This document shows, one piece after another, positions 46,355-54,777 of a DNA stretch of 64,000 nucleotides (positions are counted from its first letter, which is position 1; every line of letters begins with the position of its first letter). The DNA is taken from the NCBI GenBank assembly GCA_937146645.1, contig CAKZRQ010000030.1:124001-188000 (forward strand), in the 5' to 3' direction. This DNA is from an uncultured Cyclobacteriaceae bacterium (GTDB taxonomy: Bacteria; Bacteroidota; Bacteroidia; Cytophagales; Cyclobacteriaceae). The notes under the pieces were generated by a model. That model had not been told where the DNA came from, did no database searches, and saw only the letters and a program-made list of their open reading frames with translations. The position numbers were made by a program, and so were the translations under genes.

Positions 46355-46945
46355 ATGGCTTACGATAAATTCACCGTCCTTCAGGATACTGCTGTTCCAC
46401 TTCCGACCCAAAATGTGGATACGGATCAGATTATTCCTGCCAGATTTCTTAAAGCTACCGAACGAGTTGGTTTCGGAGATAACCTGTTCAGAGATTGGCG
46501 ATACGATGTGGAGGGAAATCCGAAAAAGGATTTTGTGCTAAACAATGATACCTATTCAGGGAAGATTTTGGTTGCTGGGAAGAATTTCGGTTCGGGCTCC
46601 TCGCGTGAACATGCGGTTTGGGCGATCTATGACTATGGCTTCAGATGTGTGGTATCCAGCTTTTTCGCCGATATCTTCAAGAACAATTGCCTAAATATCG
46701 GGGTGCTCCCTGTGACGGTAAGTCCGGAGTTTGTAGAGAAGCTTTTTGCCGCTTTTGAAGCTGATCCAAAAGCTGAGATCAAGGTGGATTTGCCAGCACA
46801 AAGTATCACGCTGGTTTCAACTGGCGAATCCGAATCCTTCGAAATCAATGATTACAAAAAGCAGAATATGCAGAATGGCTTCGATGACATCGACTACCTT
46901 CTAAATATTTCTGATCAAATAGAGACTTTCGAAAAGACCAGATAA
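46355..46945 (+). CDS. leuD: 3-isopropylmalate dehydratase, small subunit
   Basis: 196 residues, the swivel domain that completes the LeuCD active site. VDTDQIIPARFLKAT is near residue 22 and the GKNFGSGSSREHAVWAIYDYG loop near 67. It is separated from the next gene by one base, so the operon continues. Confidence 0.95.
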   Translation: MAYDKFTVLQDTAVPLPTQNVDTDQIIPARFLKATERVGFGDNLFRDWRYDVEGNPKKDFVLNNDTYSGKILVAGKNFGSGSSREHAVWAIYDYGFRCVVSSFFADIFKNNCLNIGVLPVTVSPEFVEKLFAAFEADPKAEIKVDLPAQSITLVSTGESESFEINDYKKQNMQNGFDDIDYLLNISDQIETFEKTR

Positions 46946-46946
46946 A

Positions 46947-48533
46947 ATGTCTCCCCGTCCTTCCATAGAGATCATGGACACCACCCTCAGGGATGGTGAA
47001 CAAACCTCAGGCGTTTCCTTTTTGCCTTCGGAAAAGCTTCAAATTGCGAAGCTTTTGCTAGAAGAATTAAAGGTGGATCGCATAGAGGTGGCATCTGCCA
47101 GAGTCTCTGATGGAGAACTTACGGGGGTACAGAAAATTACTCAGTGGGCAGATGAAAAGGGATATCTCGATCGGGTGGAAGTACTCGGTTTCGTGGATAC
47201 TCCTGCCTCTGTAGACTGGATTTTGAACGCAGGCGCAAAGGTCATGAACTTGCTGACGAAAGGTTCATTGAATCATCTGACTCATCAGCTTAAAAAAACC
47301 AAAGAAGAGCATTTTCAGGATATTTCTGATAGCATTGATTACGCTCAAGAGAAAGGAGTTCAAGTTAATGTCTACTTGGAGGACTGGTCGAACGGGATGA
47401 GAAATTCTCAGGATTATACCCTTGAGTTAATTCGATTCTTATCTACCCTACCCATCAAAAGAATAATGCTTCCCGATACGCTGGGGCTTCTTGCTCCAGA
47501 CGAGGTTCATGAGTATTTCGACCTGATTGTTGAGAAATTTCCAGAAGTTCATTTTGACTTCCATGCGCATAATGATTACGACCTGTCTATCGCAAATGTA
47601 ATGGAGGCTGTTCTTCATGGGGCTGCTGGAATTCATACCACGGTGAATGGTCTTGGAGAGAGAGCTGGGAATGCGCCTTTGGAATCAGTCATCGCAGTGA
47701 TCGAGGATTTCACTGAGGTGAAAATAAATGTTCGTGAAGACAAGATTTATCGGGTTTCAAAGCTCGTAGAGCAATTTTCAGGGCATCATATCCCATCCAA
47801 TAAACCAGTGGTTGGGGAAAATGTCTTCACCCAAACCGCGGGTATCCACGCTGATGGGGATAACAAGAAAAATCTCTATTTCAATGATTTGCTGCCGGAG
47901 AGATTTGGGAGGCAGAGAAAGTATGCATTGGGTAAAACCTCAGGGAAAGCCAATATTCTGAAAAACCTGGAAGAGCTCGGAATTTCTTTGGAAAAGGACG
48001 AACTAGCTAAGGTGACCCAAAGAATCATTGAGCTAGGGGATAAGAAGGAAAGAGTGACTACGGAGGATTTACCTTACATCATTTCGGATGTGCTCCAGAA
48101 CTCTTCCATTGAGAAAAACATCTTCATTGAAGGATATCATATGACCCATTCGCATGGACTAAAACCGTCGATTCAACTTCGATTGAATATCGATGGAAAA
48201 TCTTTTGATGCGAATGCAACTGGAGACGGTCAGTATGACTCCTTTATGAAAGCTCTACATAAGATTTATAAATCCCGGAATCAGGAGCTTCCAAAGCTCA
48301 TAGATTATCATGTGTCCATTCCTCCTGGAGGCAAAACAGATGCCTTAGTGGAGACTGTGGTGACCTGGGATCACGGCAAAATTTTTAAGACCAAAGGACT
48401 GGATCCGGATCAGACGGTTGCTGCTATGATGGCCACCGAAAAGATGCTGAATATCCTCCAGTCATTTTCCAATAACAAAACTCAAAAAGAATCCAATATC
48501 CATGGAAATGAATATCGCGCTGCTGCCGGGTGA
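46947..48533 (+). CDS. LeuA-family condensing enzyme, probably (R)-citramalate synthase
   Basis: 528 residues. It has the LeuA/homocitrate/citramalate synthase barrel: [17 protein letters not shown] at the start, [17 protein letters not shown] with the metal histidines, and [19 protein letters not shown]-terminal regulatory-type domain follows (about 390-510). It is clearly different from leuA in the same operon. Because no threonine deaminase (ilvA) is in this operon, a citramalate synthase making 2-oxobutyrate for isoleucine from pyruvate and acetyl-CoA would fit, with LeuCD and LeuB doing the next steps. A second isopropylmalate synthase remains possible. It overlaps leuB by 32 bases. Confidence 0.75.
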   Translation: MSPRPSIEIMDTTLRDGEQTSGVSFLPSEKLQIAKLLLEELKVDRIEVASARVSDGELTGVQKITQWADEKGYLDRVEVLGFVDTPASVDWILNAGAKVMNLLTKGSLNHLTHQLKKTKEEHFQDISDSIDYAQEKGVQVNVYLEDWSNGMRNSQDYTLELIRFLSTLPIKRIMLPDTLGLLAPDEVHEYFDLIVEKFPEVHFDFHAHNDYDLSIANVMEAVLHGAAGIHTTVNGLGERAGNAPLESVIAVIEDFTEVKINVREDKIYRVSKLVEQFSGHHIPSNKPVVGENVFTQTAGIHADGDNKKNLYFNDLLPERFGRQRKYALGKTSGKANILKNLEELGISLEKDELAKVTQRIIELGDKKERVTTEDLPYIISDVLQNSSIEKNIFIEGYHMTHSHGLKPSIQLRLNIDGKSFDANATGDGQYDSFMKALHKIYKSRNQELPKLIDYHVSIPPGGKTDALVETVVTWDHGKIFKTKGLDPDQTVAAMMATEKMLNILQSFSNNKTQKESNIHGNEYRAAAG

Positions 48534-49569
48534 CGGCATTGGCCCAGAAGTGATCGCCCAAGCCCTGAAGGTGGTAGAGGCTATCGGAAAGAAATTTGGA
48601 CATCAGATCTCATTTAAAGAAGCGGTGGTTGGTGCTGCGGCCATAGATGCGACTGGCGACCCTTACCCAGACGCAACCCATGAAGTGGCTTCCAACTCTG
48701 ATGCTATACTTTTCGGAGCCATAGGTGATCCCAAATACGATAATAACCCGAAGGCAAAGGTTCGCCCAGAAGAAGGACTTCTTCGAATGAGAAAGAAATT
48801 GGGTCTTTTTGCCAATGTCAGACCTACCTTCACATTTCCATCTTTAATTCACAAATCTCCACTTAAGCTGGAGCGTGTGGAAGGAGTAGATTTCGTTTTC
48901 TTCCGAGAGCTTACCGGTGGAGTTTACTTTGGCGAGCCAAGGGGAAGAAATGAACAAGGGACCAAAGCTTTCGATACGAATGTGTATAGCAAGGAAGAAA
49001 TCACCAGACTTACTCGAATGGGATTTGAAGCTGCGCAGAAGAGAAGGAAGCTACTCACCTGCGTGGATAAAGCGAATGTGCTAGCCACTTCCAGGCTTTG
49101 GAGAGAAACAGTTCAAGAGCTTGCCCCTGAGTATCCAGATGTGAAAGTGGAATACGAATTTGTGGATGCAGTTGCGATGAGATTAATCCAGTGGCCGAAG
49201 GCTTATGATGTATTGATTACAGAGAATCTCTTTGGAGATATTCTGACAGATGAAGCCTCGGTGATTTCCGGCTCCATGGGTCTGATGCCTTCTGCATCAT
49301 TAGGTTCTGCTGTAAAATTGTTCGAACCTATCCATGGTTCTTACCCACAGGCTGGAGGAAAAGATATCGCAAATCCACTAGCTACAGTTCTTTCGGCTGC
49401 GATGATGTTTGAATATGCCTTTGACCTGAAGGAAGAGGCAAAGCTGATCTCTGATGTGGTAAATCAGTCCCTTGCGGAGGGAGTGGTTACCGAGGATATA
49501 GCTGATGGAGCCAAAGCCTATAAAACCTCTGAAGTTGGCGATTGGCTGGCAGAAAGAATTTTGAGCTAA
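48502..49569 (+). CDS. leuB: 3-isopropylmalate dehydrogenase
   Basis: 355 residues (353 if the second ATG at 48508 is used, which begins [15 protein letters not shown] and fits the family well). It oxidatively decarboxylates 3-isopropylmalate with NAD+. [16 protein letters not shown] is at about 134-149, the metal and substrate aspartates are in [32 protein letters not shown], and [18 protein letters not shown] is near the end. Last gene of the operon, with a strong terminator behind it. Confidence 0.95.
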   Translation: MEMNIALLPGDGIGPEVIAQALKVVEAIGKKFGHQISFKEAVVGAAAIDATGDPYPDATHEVASNSDAILFGAIGDPKYDNNPKAKVRPEEGLLRMRKKLGLFANVRPTFTFPSLIHKSPLKLERVEGVDFVFFRELTGGVYFGEPRGRNEQGTKAFDTNVYSKEEITRLTRMGFEAAQKRRKLLTCVDKANVLATSRLWRETVQELAPEYPDVKVEYEFVDAVAMRLIQWPKAYDVLITENLFGDILTDEASVISGSMGLMPSASLGSAVKLFEPIHGSYPQAGGKDIANPLATVLSAAMMFEYAFDLKEEAKLISDVVNQSLAEGVVTEDIADGAKAYKTSEVGDWLAERILS

Positions 49570-49590
49570 TCTTTTAAAATTTGTATAAAA

Positions 49591-49621
49591 AAAGGCCTTC
49601 ATGAATTCTGAAGGCCTTTTT
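49591..49621. terminator. bidirectional intrinsic terminator after leuB
   Basis: Perfect 11-bp stem AAAGGCCTTCA/TGAAGGCCTTT with a 7-base loop, an A run before and a T run after. It ends the ilv-leu operon and also the gene on the opposite strand at 49625. Confidence 0.93.
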
Positions 49622-49624
49622 CGT

Positions 49625-50209
49625 TTAATCCTTAGCCGGAGTTATCATAATATGAGCTCGATGAGTTCCCGGATCCATGATCCATGGAAGCCCGGGACCA
49701 GCAGGTCCAGTAGGAAGCCCAGTACTTTCCGAAGTGGCCCAAGGAATATACACAACTGAACGGGTGTAAGCATTTTTTACTTCACCAGTAGTCCAATTCA
49801 CATCCTCAAGCTTGGCATTCATCACATTCAGTAAAGAACCAGTATCTGGGAGCTTTAACTTTCCGGCTTTGGCTTCAGCCTCTCGAGTATCAAAAATCTC
49901 CTGAAAGCCCATACCTTCTTTCTTCAACTCCCTACCTCTAGCCATAAAAGGCTCTGCGCTGACGTGATAGGAAGCCACGCTGAAACCACTATTTCCAGGT
50001 TCATCAGCAATACAAATGATCTGGTTTGTTCCCTCCCGAAGCGTAATAAATTCACCCGAAGATGAATACCCATAGACTTTGGCTCCTTCTCTTTGATCCT
50101 CAGGAGCGGCGAGTAAGGCAGTTTTGATCTGAATTTCTTTTGAAGGGATTTCCTGCGCAAAAAGTGGGGTGGAAAGAATTAATAGAATTAGGGCAAGTAA
50201 GTTTTTCAT
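49625..50209 (-). CDS. secreted protein of unknown function
   Basis: 194 residues with a signal peptide (MKNLLALILLILSTPLFAQ). I do not recognise the family. The mature part has no cysteine cluster or obvious catalytic motif. Notable segments are KTALLAAPEDQREGAKVYGYSSS-like residues near 30-50, a glycine/proline-rich GLPTGPAGPGLPW near the C terminus, and a final THRAHIMI. It lies alone between the leuB terminator and truA, which is divergent. Confidence 0.7.
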   Translation of the reverse strand: MKNLLALILLILSTPLFAQEIPSKEIQIKTALLAAPEDQREGAKVYGYSSSGEFITLREGTNQIICIADEPGNSGFSVASYHVSAEPFMARGRELKKEGMGFQEIFDTREAEAKAGKLKLPDTGSLLNVMNAKLEDVNWTTGEVKNAYTRSVVYIPWATSESTGLPTGPAGPGLPWIMDPGTHRAHIMITPAKD

Positions 50210-50278
50210 GGGTTTGTGATTTGATCAAAAGAAATTTACAAAAAAGAGGATTGAAGGACAATCCCTTAAATTTACAGC

Positions 50279-51073
50279 ATGCAATCACGGCCCTATTCTT
50301 ACTTATTTGAGATATCCTATTTCGGTTCGAGATACAAGGGATGGGCTCCTCAAGTGAACCAGCCAACCGTTCAGCGACAGCTCGAGCGAGTCATTAAATA
50401 CGTGCTCGGGCATGATGAATTCACATTAATTGGTTCGAGCAGGACTGATTCTGGAGTTTCTTGCCGCCATGGATATTTTCAACTTTTCTTTAAGCAGGAG
50501 CTTGAGATTATTCCCTTCGGGCAAAGCTTAAATGAATTTCTTCCTCCAGATATTCGAGTGATTTCCAAGGGAGAGGTTGATCCAAAGTTTAATCTCATTC
50601 AGGCAGTCAAGTCAAAAACTTACCATTACTATTTCTCGGATTCTGAGAATTTTGATGCACTCGAAGCCGCCCATGTTGCCTGGTTTCAGGGGCCTTTAGA
50701 TCAGGGAAAAATGAACGAGACCTGCTCGCTTTTTTTAGGAGAGCAAAACTTTCTAGCTTTTTGCAAGCCTAATCCCAATAAGGCGAATTACGTCAGAGAA
50801 ATCTTAGGAATGAAGCTGAGCAAAATCCAAGAGATAGGAAATATAACCTTTAAGAGTCCAGTATATGTCCTTCAAGTCGAGGGAACCGGCTTTTTGCATC
50901 AGCAAATAAGAAAGATGGTAACCTCGCTAGTTCGAATCGGTAATGGAAGCTGGGATTTCTCAGAGATCACAGAAAGACTAAAGAATCCCGAACAACCATG
51001 GGAAGCTATACCACCAGCTTCAGCAAATGGATTAATCCTTTGGAAAACCGAAGTAGATACTCCTAAAATCTAG
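50279..51073 (+). CDS. truA: tRNA pseudouridine synthase A
   Basis: 264 residues. It forms pseudouridine at positions 38-40 of tRNA anticodon arms. The catalytic aspartate lies in SSRTDSGVSCRHG (near residue 60; the usual form is GRTDxGV). FGSRYKGWAPQ at the start and GTGFLHQQIRKMVTSLVRIGNG near 205-226 are typical TruA sequence. Its stop shares CTAG with the stop of the convergent oxidoreductase gene. Confidence 0.92.
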   Translation: MQSRPYSYLFEISYFGSRYKGWAPQVNQPTVQRQLERVIKYVLGHDEFTLIGSSRTDSGVSCRHGYFQLFFKQELEIIPFGQSLNEFLPPDIRVISKGEVDPKFNLIQAVKSKTYHYYFSDSENFDALEAAHVAWFQGPLDQGKMNETCSLFLGEQNFLAFCKPNPNKANYVREILGMKLSKIQEIGNITFKSPVYVLQVEGTGFLHQQIRKMVTSLVRIGNGSWDFSEITERLKNPEQPWEAIPPASANGLILWKTEVDTPKI

Positions 51074-52440
51074 ACCGTATCCGGGTCTGGATGTTCATAT
51101 CCTTCACGGTAAGGACGTCTTAGCATTGCTGTGGCCTCAGGATCACCGGGAATCGTCCGGGTCTTCGGATCGTACTTGATCACTCTTCCACCCAGATCCA
51201 TTGAGATATTTGCTAGGATGCATGCAGCAGTGGAGATATGTCCATTCTCCACATCCGCTACCGGAAGGGTATCATTTTCTATGGCAGCCAACCAGTCTCG
51301 CATGTGAAGGCGAGTGGCAGGAGCGGCATTTAGCTCAATACTATCTTCAGTAACATCTTCTGGATACTTTTCTCTCTCATATAGACACTCGAAGTGAATT
51401 GGATCACCATTATCATCTCCATATGGAGTGAAATCAGCCCGAAGTGTGCTACCAGCGAGCATACCTTTATCACCAAATATTTTAAACGCCCATGGATAAT
51501 CGGGATCAACCGGATTTCCCCAGGTTCTATGCTGCCATACCACATTAAGTTCTGGGTATTCGAAAATCGCGGTCTGGGTGTCTGAGATATTTGATTTTCC
51601 ATCCTTTTGGACAAAAATCCCTCCAGTGGAAGTGATCTGAGTGGGCCATCCCAGCTTGAGCATCCAGCGAACTGTGTCGAGCATGTGAACACACATGTCA
51701 CCCGTTATGCCGTTGCCATATTCTGTGAATGTTCGCCACCATCTTCTGTGAGGAAGTCCATCATAAGGACGAAGTGGGGCTGGGCCAGTCCAAAGATCAT
51801 AATTAAGGAAGTCTGGAACTTCCTGAAGAGGTGGGTTTCCATTGGCTCTCATGTGGAAATAGCAGCAGATTTCTACATGATTTATCTTTCCTAGCTTCCC
51901 GGTATCGATGATTTGTTTCTTGGCATCGATGAGGTGTGGGGTGCTTTTTCTTTGCGTTCCTATCTGAACTTTTCTATCGTATTTTCTGGCTGCAGCCAAA
52001 ATAGCCTCGCCCTCAATTACATCAACTGAAATTGGTTTTTGAAGGTAGACATGAGCACCTGCTTTGAGAGCATCTATGGCTTGTAAAGCATGCCAATGAT
52101 CAGGAGTTCCAATCAGAACAAACTCTGGTTTCTCCTTTTCGAGAAGCTCTTTATAATTCTCATAAAGCGGAGGAACCTTACCTGAGCTTTGTCTCTCTGA
52201 GACCAGCTGACCTGCGCCTTCAAGCATATTTCTATCGGGATCGCAAAGTCCGACAACATCCACATCTGCCACCTGGATCAGTCGAAAAAGATCAGACTTT
52301 CCATACCAACCGGTACCAATGAGTCCCACTCGAATCGGACCTTCCTTATCTTTGAAGTCCATGCCTAAAAGGCCAAAACTGGCCAAAGTGGTAAGGGCAG
52401 CGGAGCCCTTCATAAAGTCGCGACGATTAAGCTTACTCAT
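51070..52440 (-). CDS. Tat-exported Gfo/Idh/MocA-family oxidoreductase
   Basis: 456 residues. A twin-arginine signal (LNRRDFMKGSAALTTLASFG) shows export in folded form, probably with NAD(P) bound. The Rossmann part has VGLIGTGWYGKSDLF (near 39) and a lysine motif QKPISV replacing EKP (near 135). The C-terminal domain includes WWRTFTEYGNGITGDMCVHMLDTVRWML. Periplasmic members of this family in Bacteroidota work on sugars and glycosides. The substrate is unknown, although a DUF1080 protein at 22936 belongs to a family often found with such enzymes. Confidence 0.88.
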   Translation of the reverse strand: MSKLNRRDFMKGSAALTTLASFGLLGMDFKDKEGPIRVGLIGTGWYGKSDLFRLIQVADVDVVGLCDPDRNMLEGAGQLVSERQSSGKVPPLYENYKELLEKEKPEFVLIGTPDHWHALQAIDALKAGAHVYLQKPISVDVIEGEAILAAARKYDRKVQIGTQRKSTPHLIDAKKQIIDTGKLGKINHVEICCYFHMRANGNPPLQEVPDFLNYDLWTGPAPLRPYDGLPHRRWWRTFTEYGNGITGDMCVHMLDTVRWMLKLGWPTQITSTGGIFVQKDGKSNISDTQTAIFEYPELNVVWQHRTWGNPVDPDYPWAFKIFGDKGMLAGSTLRADFTPYGDDNGDPIHFECLYEREKYPEDVTEDSIELNAAPATRLHMRDWLAAIENDTLPVADVENGHISTAACILANISMDLGGRVIKYDPKTRTIPGDPEATAMLRRPYREGYEHPDPDTV

Positions 52441-52549
52441 AGGTTTATGGGTTGAGATGATTCTGTTTATAATTTACAAAAAGCCATCGCATGAGCAAAT
52501 GCCTAAATGAGGAGCGGTGAGCGATGCCTCCCTCAAAAAAAGATTGCGC

Positions 52550-53014
52550 TTAGATGCTATTCTTGAAATTCAGTTGTTTCCCTTTCTTCTTCGCCTCTTC
52601 GTCTTTTCCATTCCCAACGGCAATTCCCAAGGCCATACCTATAGGAAGACCGATGCCAAGAAAGGCTAAATTGTCGAGAGCCATTCCAAAAACTACTCCG
52701 AAAGGAAGTCCAAAAGCTGCCATGCCAATAGCTAGCCATTGAGTCTGATAATGTCCAATTGGAACTAATTCCAGTTCTTTTTCCAGGATTTGTAGTATAG
52801 CTTTTTGACCGGCCTTGATGGATTTCACATGTGCATCTGCAGGGCCTTGAAAATTATTCAATCCTGAAATAATTTCATTGATCTTGTTTTCCTGCCGCTC
52901 AGGAATATTTTTCTCTTCCAAAGCAGTGATCAATTCCTTAAAATTCATCGAAGCCTTGGCTAGTTTGGGATGCGTCCCAAAGGAATCTCTGTCAGCTAAT
53001 TGAGTGATTGGCAT
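52550..53014 (-). CDS. small membrane protein of unknown function
   Basis: 154 residues, with no family that I recognise. The first 85 residues are hydrophilic and helical (NFKELITALEEKNIPERQENKINEI-type pattern). Residues about 92-138 contain two hydrophobic glycine-rich segments separated by a short turn (WLAIGMAAFGLPFGVVFGMAL, then FLGIGLPIGMALGIAVG), a glycine-zipper look. The C terminus is basic (KKKGKQL). No signal peptide. It lies between the oxidoreductase gene and the lipoprotein deformylase gene, on the same strand as both. Confidence 0.7.
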   Translation of the reverse strand: MPITQLADRDSFGTHPKLAKASMNFKELITALEEKNIPERQENKINEIISGLNNFQGPADAHVKSIKAGQKAILQILEKELELVPIGHYQTQWLAIGMAAFGLPFGVVFGMALDNLAFLGIGLPIGMALGIAVGNGKDEEAKKKGKQLNFKNSI

Positions 53015-53067
53015 GGGTAAAAGTTTATGTGTTAAGTCAAGAAGTTAGTTTATTGCTAAAAGCTATG

Positions 53068-53703
53068 TCAAGGCTCATTAGGATTCTGTGAACCCAATTC
53101 ATTTTCCTCATCCTTCAGATGGTCCAAATATAAAATACCATTCAAATGGTCTATTTCGTGTTGGAAAACCACGGCAGTAAAGCCTGAAACTTCCTCTCTG
53201 ACTCTCTTTTGATCATAGCTGTCATATTCTATGAGAATAGTTTCGGCACGAACATAAGTAGTGTCCCTTCGATCGGGAATAGAAAGGCATCCTTCACGAC
53301 AAGGTTGGGTTTCATCAGAGTACTTGACGATTTTTGGATTGAAGTAAACTTCAAATGGGAAGTCTTCTTTATCAAAGCGCTGAACCCAGATGATGTTTTT
53401 AAGAATTCCAACCTGCGGAGCGGCTATTCCTACCCCAAGGGACATGCTGTCCCTCACTGTGGCATACAATCGATCAACAAAAGTCTTTAGGGTCTCATCA
53501 TCCCGATCTACTTTGATTTTTTTGCTCTCCGTTCTCAAAAGAAGTGAATCGGAGTAGTTATTAATCTTATACACACGCATCGGAGCATCATTATCTCCAT
53601 CCAGAATCATGGATTTTTGGGAGCTAGAAAATTTGGATGCGCTATTACATCCGAAGGCCAAAAAGGCAAAAAGGAGAAGGGAGGGTTTGAATTTCATACC
53701 CAT
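53068..53703 (-). CDS. lipoprotein form of peptide deformylase
   Basis: 211 residues from the ATG at 53703 (another in-frame ATG at 53697). All three deformylase motifs are intact: GVGIAAPQ (89-96), EGCLS (136-140) and QHEIDH (180-185), giving metal ligands C138, H181 and H185 and catalytic E182. Unlike cytosolic deformylase, it starts with a lipoprotein signal (FKPSLLLFAFLAFGC, lipobox Cys19), so it should be anchored outside the cytosol. Removing formyl groups from new proteins takes place at the ribosome, so this copy probably has another role or acts on secreted formyl peptides. A normal def gene is expected elsewhere. Confidence 0.88.
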   Translation of the reverse strand: MGMKFKPSLLLFAFLAFGCNSASKFSSSQKSMILDGDNDAPMRVYKINNYSDSLLLRTESKKIKVDRDDETLKTFVDRLYATVRDSMSLGVGIAAPQVGILKNIIWVQRFDKEDFPFEVYFNPKIVKYSDETQPCREGCLSIPDRRDTTYVRAETILIEYDSYDQKRVREEVSGFTAVVFQHEIDHLNGILYLDHLKDEENELGSQNPNEP

Positions 53704-53802
53704 TAATTACGGACTTGATGGCTTCGAAAACAATTATTGATAAAAATGATATAGTTTCATAAGACTAAATGCTGTAAGATCCTCGGCTCCTAATTCCAAT
53801 CG

Positions 53803-53835
53803 ATGAAATAAGGAATTGTCAATTGGTTATTTCAT
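53803..53835. repeat. 33-base interrupted palindrome
   Basis: Two 16-base arms around a single central T: outer arms ATGAAATAA/TTATTTCAT and inner arms AATTG/CAATT match perfectly, separated by one two-base mismatch. It lies 12 bases beyond the 3' end of the barrel-protein gene at 53847 and about 100 bases upstream of the deformylase gene. No T run, so it may be an operator or a message-end hairpin. Confidence 0.5.
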
Positions 53836-53846
53836 TCCCCAATTCT

Positions 53847-54767
53847 TTATAATGCCAAAACAATACTAGCTCTTAGCATATCCGACGATAAGTTATTCTC
53901 TCCAAAGAAGACAGTGCCATAGCTAACATAGCCATTCAGGAAAGAAAAAAATTGGTAACCTAGGGATGGTCCGCCTCCTAGGGCATTTATTCTATTGTCT
54001 TGATCCGTCCCGTCAACCTTCGAGCTACCGCCAAGCTGATATCTTATATCCACGCCAGCCCAGAGCTTTTTTGTTAAGTAGTAAGAAAGATGATTCTCGA
54101 CTATGAAAAGAGGATCTTGGGTGACTTCATCACCTGAAACAATTCGGGTAGGGTTATCATTTTTGGTAAAAAATTGAATATGAGGATAGGTTTCTAGCCA
54201 GAATTGTTTCCCAGAACTCTTTGCAATCGGGATGTTAATCGGGACACCAAACTCAAAAGTCAATCTGTTCGTACCGAGATTCACAAATTCATTTTGGTCA
54301 TAGGAGCCAGAGTACCACATCCTGGCATAAGCAAAGACAGAGACTGTTGGAGTATACTTGACAAATTCTTCGATACTTAAGGCAGGTGCTCCCCATAGAC
54401 CAATTTTAAAAGCTAAAAAACCATCCGAAAGACCGGAGTTTTCTAGGCCATCAAGTTCTCTCCCTTCGTCGGTAACAATACTTCCTGAAGTCCAACCAGG
54501 ATTCACCATGGCTTGGACCTGGGCAAAGCGACCCTTGATTCCAAAGTTGTAAAAAAAGGTGGATGGAAAGAGATTCACATTTATGTCTGAATCCACCAAG
54601 TAGATATTCCCTGCAGGTACCAGATTCTGGTTCAGGTTGAGGTATTTAATATTCACTCCTCCAACCCCAACAGGGGAGAGAAGATAGGAGTGAGGTCCAT
54701 CACCTTGTCCCTTCGCTGTGAAAGAGAAGATGATAGAGAGGAACAGAATGACTAGTTTTTTTTTCAC
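53847..54767 (-). CDS. outer-membrane protein of the phenol-degradation MetA-like family
   Basis: 306 residues with a signal peptide (MKKKLVILFLSIIFSFTAKG). The mature part is built of amphipathic beta strands ending in a C-terminal aliphatic/aromatic strand (RASIVLAL), as in an outer-membrane barrel. GPHSYLLSPVGVGGVNIKYL, FFYNFGIKGRFAQVQAMV and YVSYGTVFFGENN resemble the family annotated as MetA-pathway of phenol degradation; that name is historical and does not prove a role. Last gene of the sulfatase cluster, 10 bases behind the second sulfatase; possibly a passive uptake channel. Confidence 0.75.
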   Translation of the reverse strand: MKKKLVILFLSIIFSFTAKGQGDGPHSYLLSPVGVGGVNIKYLNLNQNLVPAGNIYLVDSDINVNLFPSTFFYNFGIKGRFAQVQAMVNPGWTSGSIVTDEGRELDGLENSGLSDGFLAFKIGLWGAPALSIEEFVKYTPTVSVFAYARMWYSGSYDQNEFVNLGTNRLTFEFGVPINIPIAKSSGKQFWLETYPHIQFFTKNDNPTRIVSGDEVTQDPLFIVENHLSYYLTKKLWAGVDIRYQLGGSSKVDGTDQDNRINALGGGPSLGYQFFSFLNGYVSYGTVFFGENNLSSDMLRASIVLAL

Positions 54768-54777
54768 GGTCCTTTGG

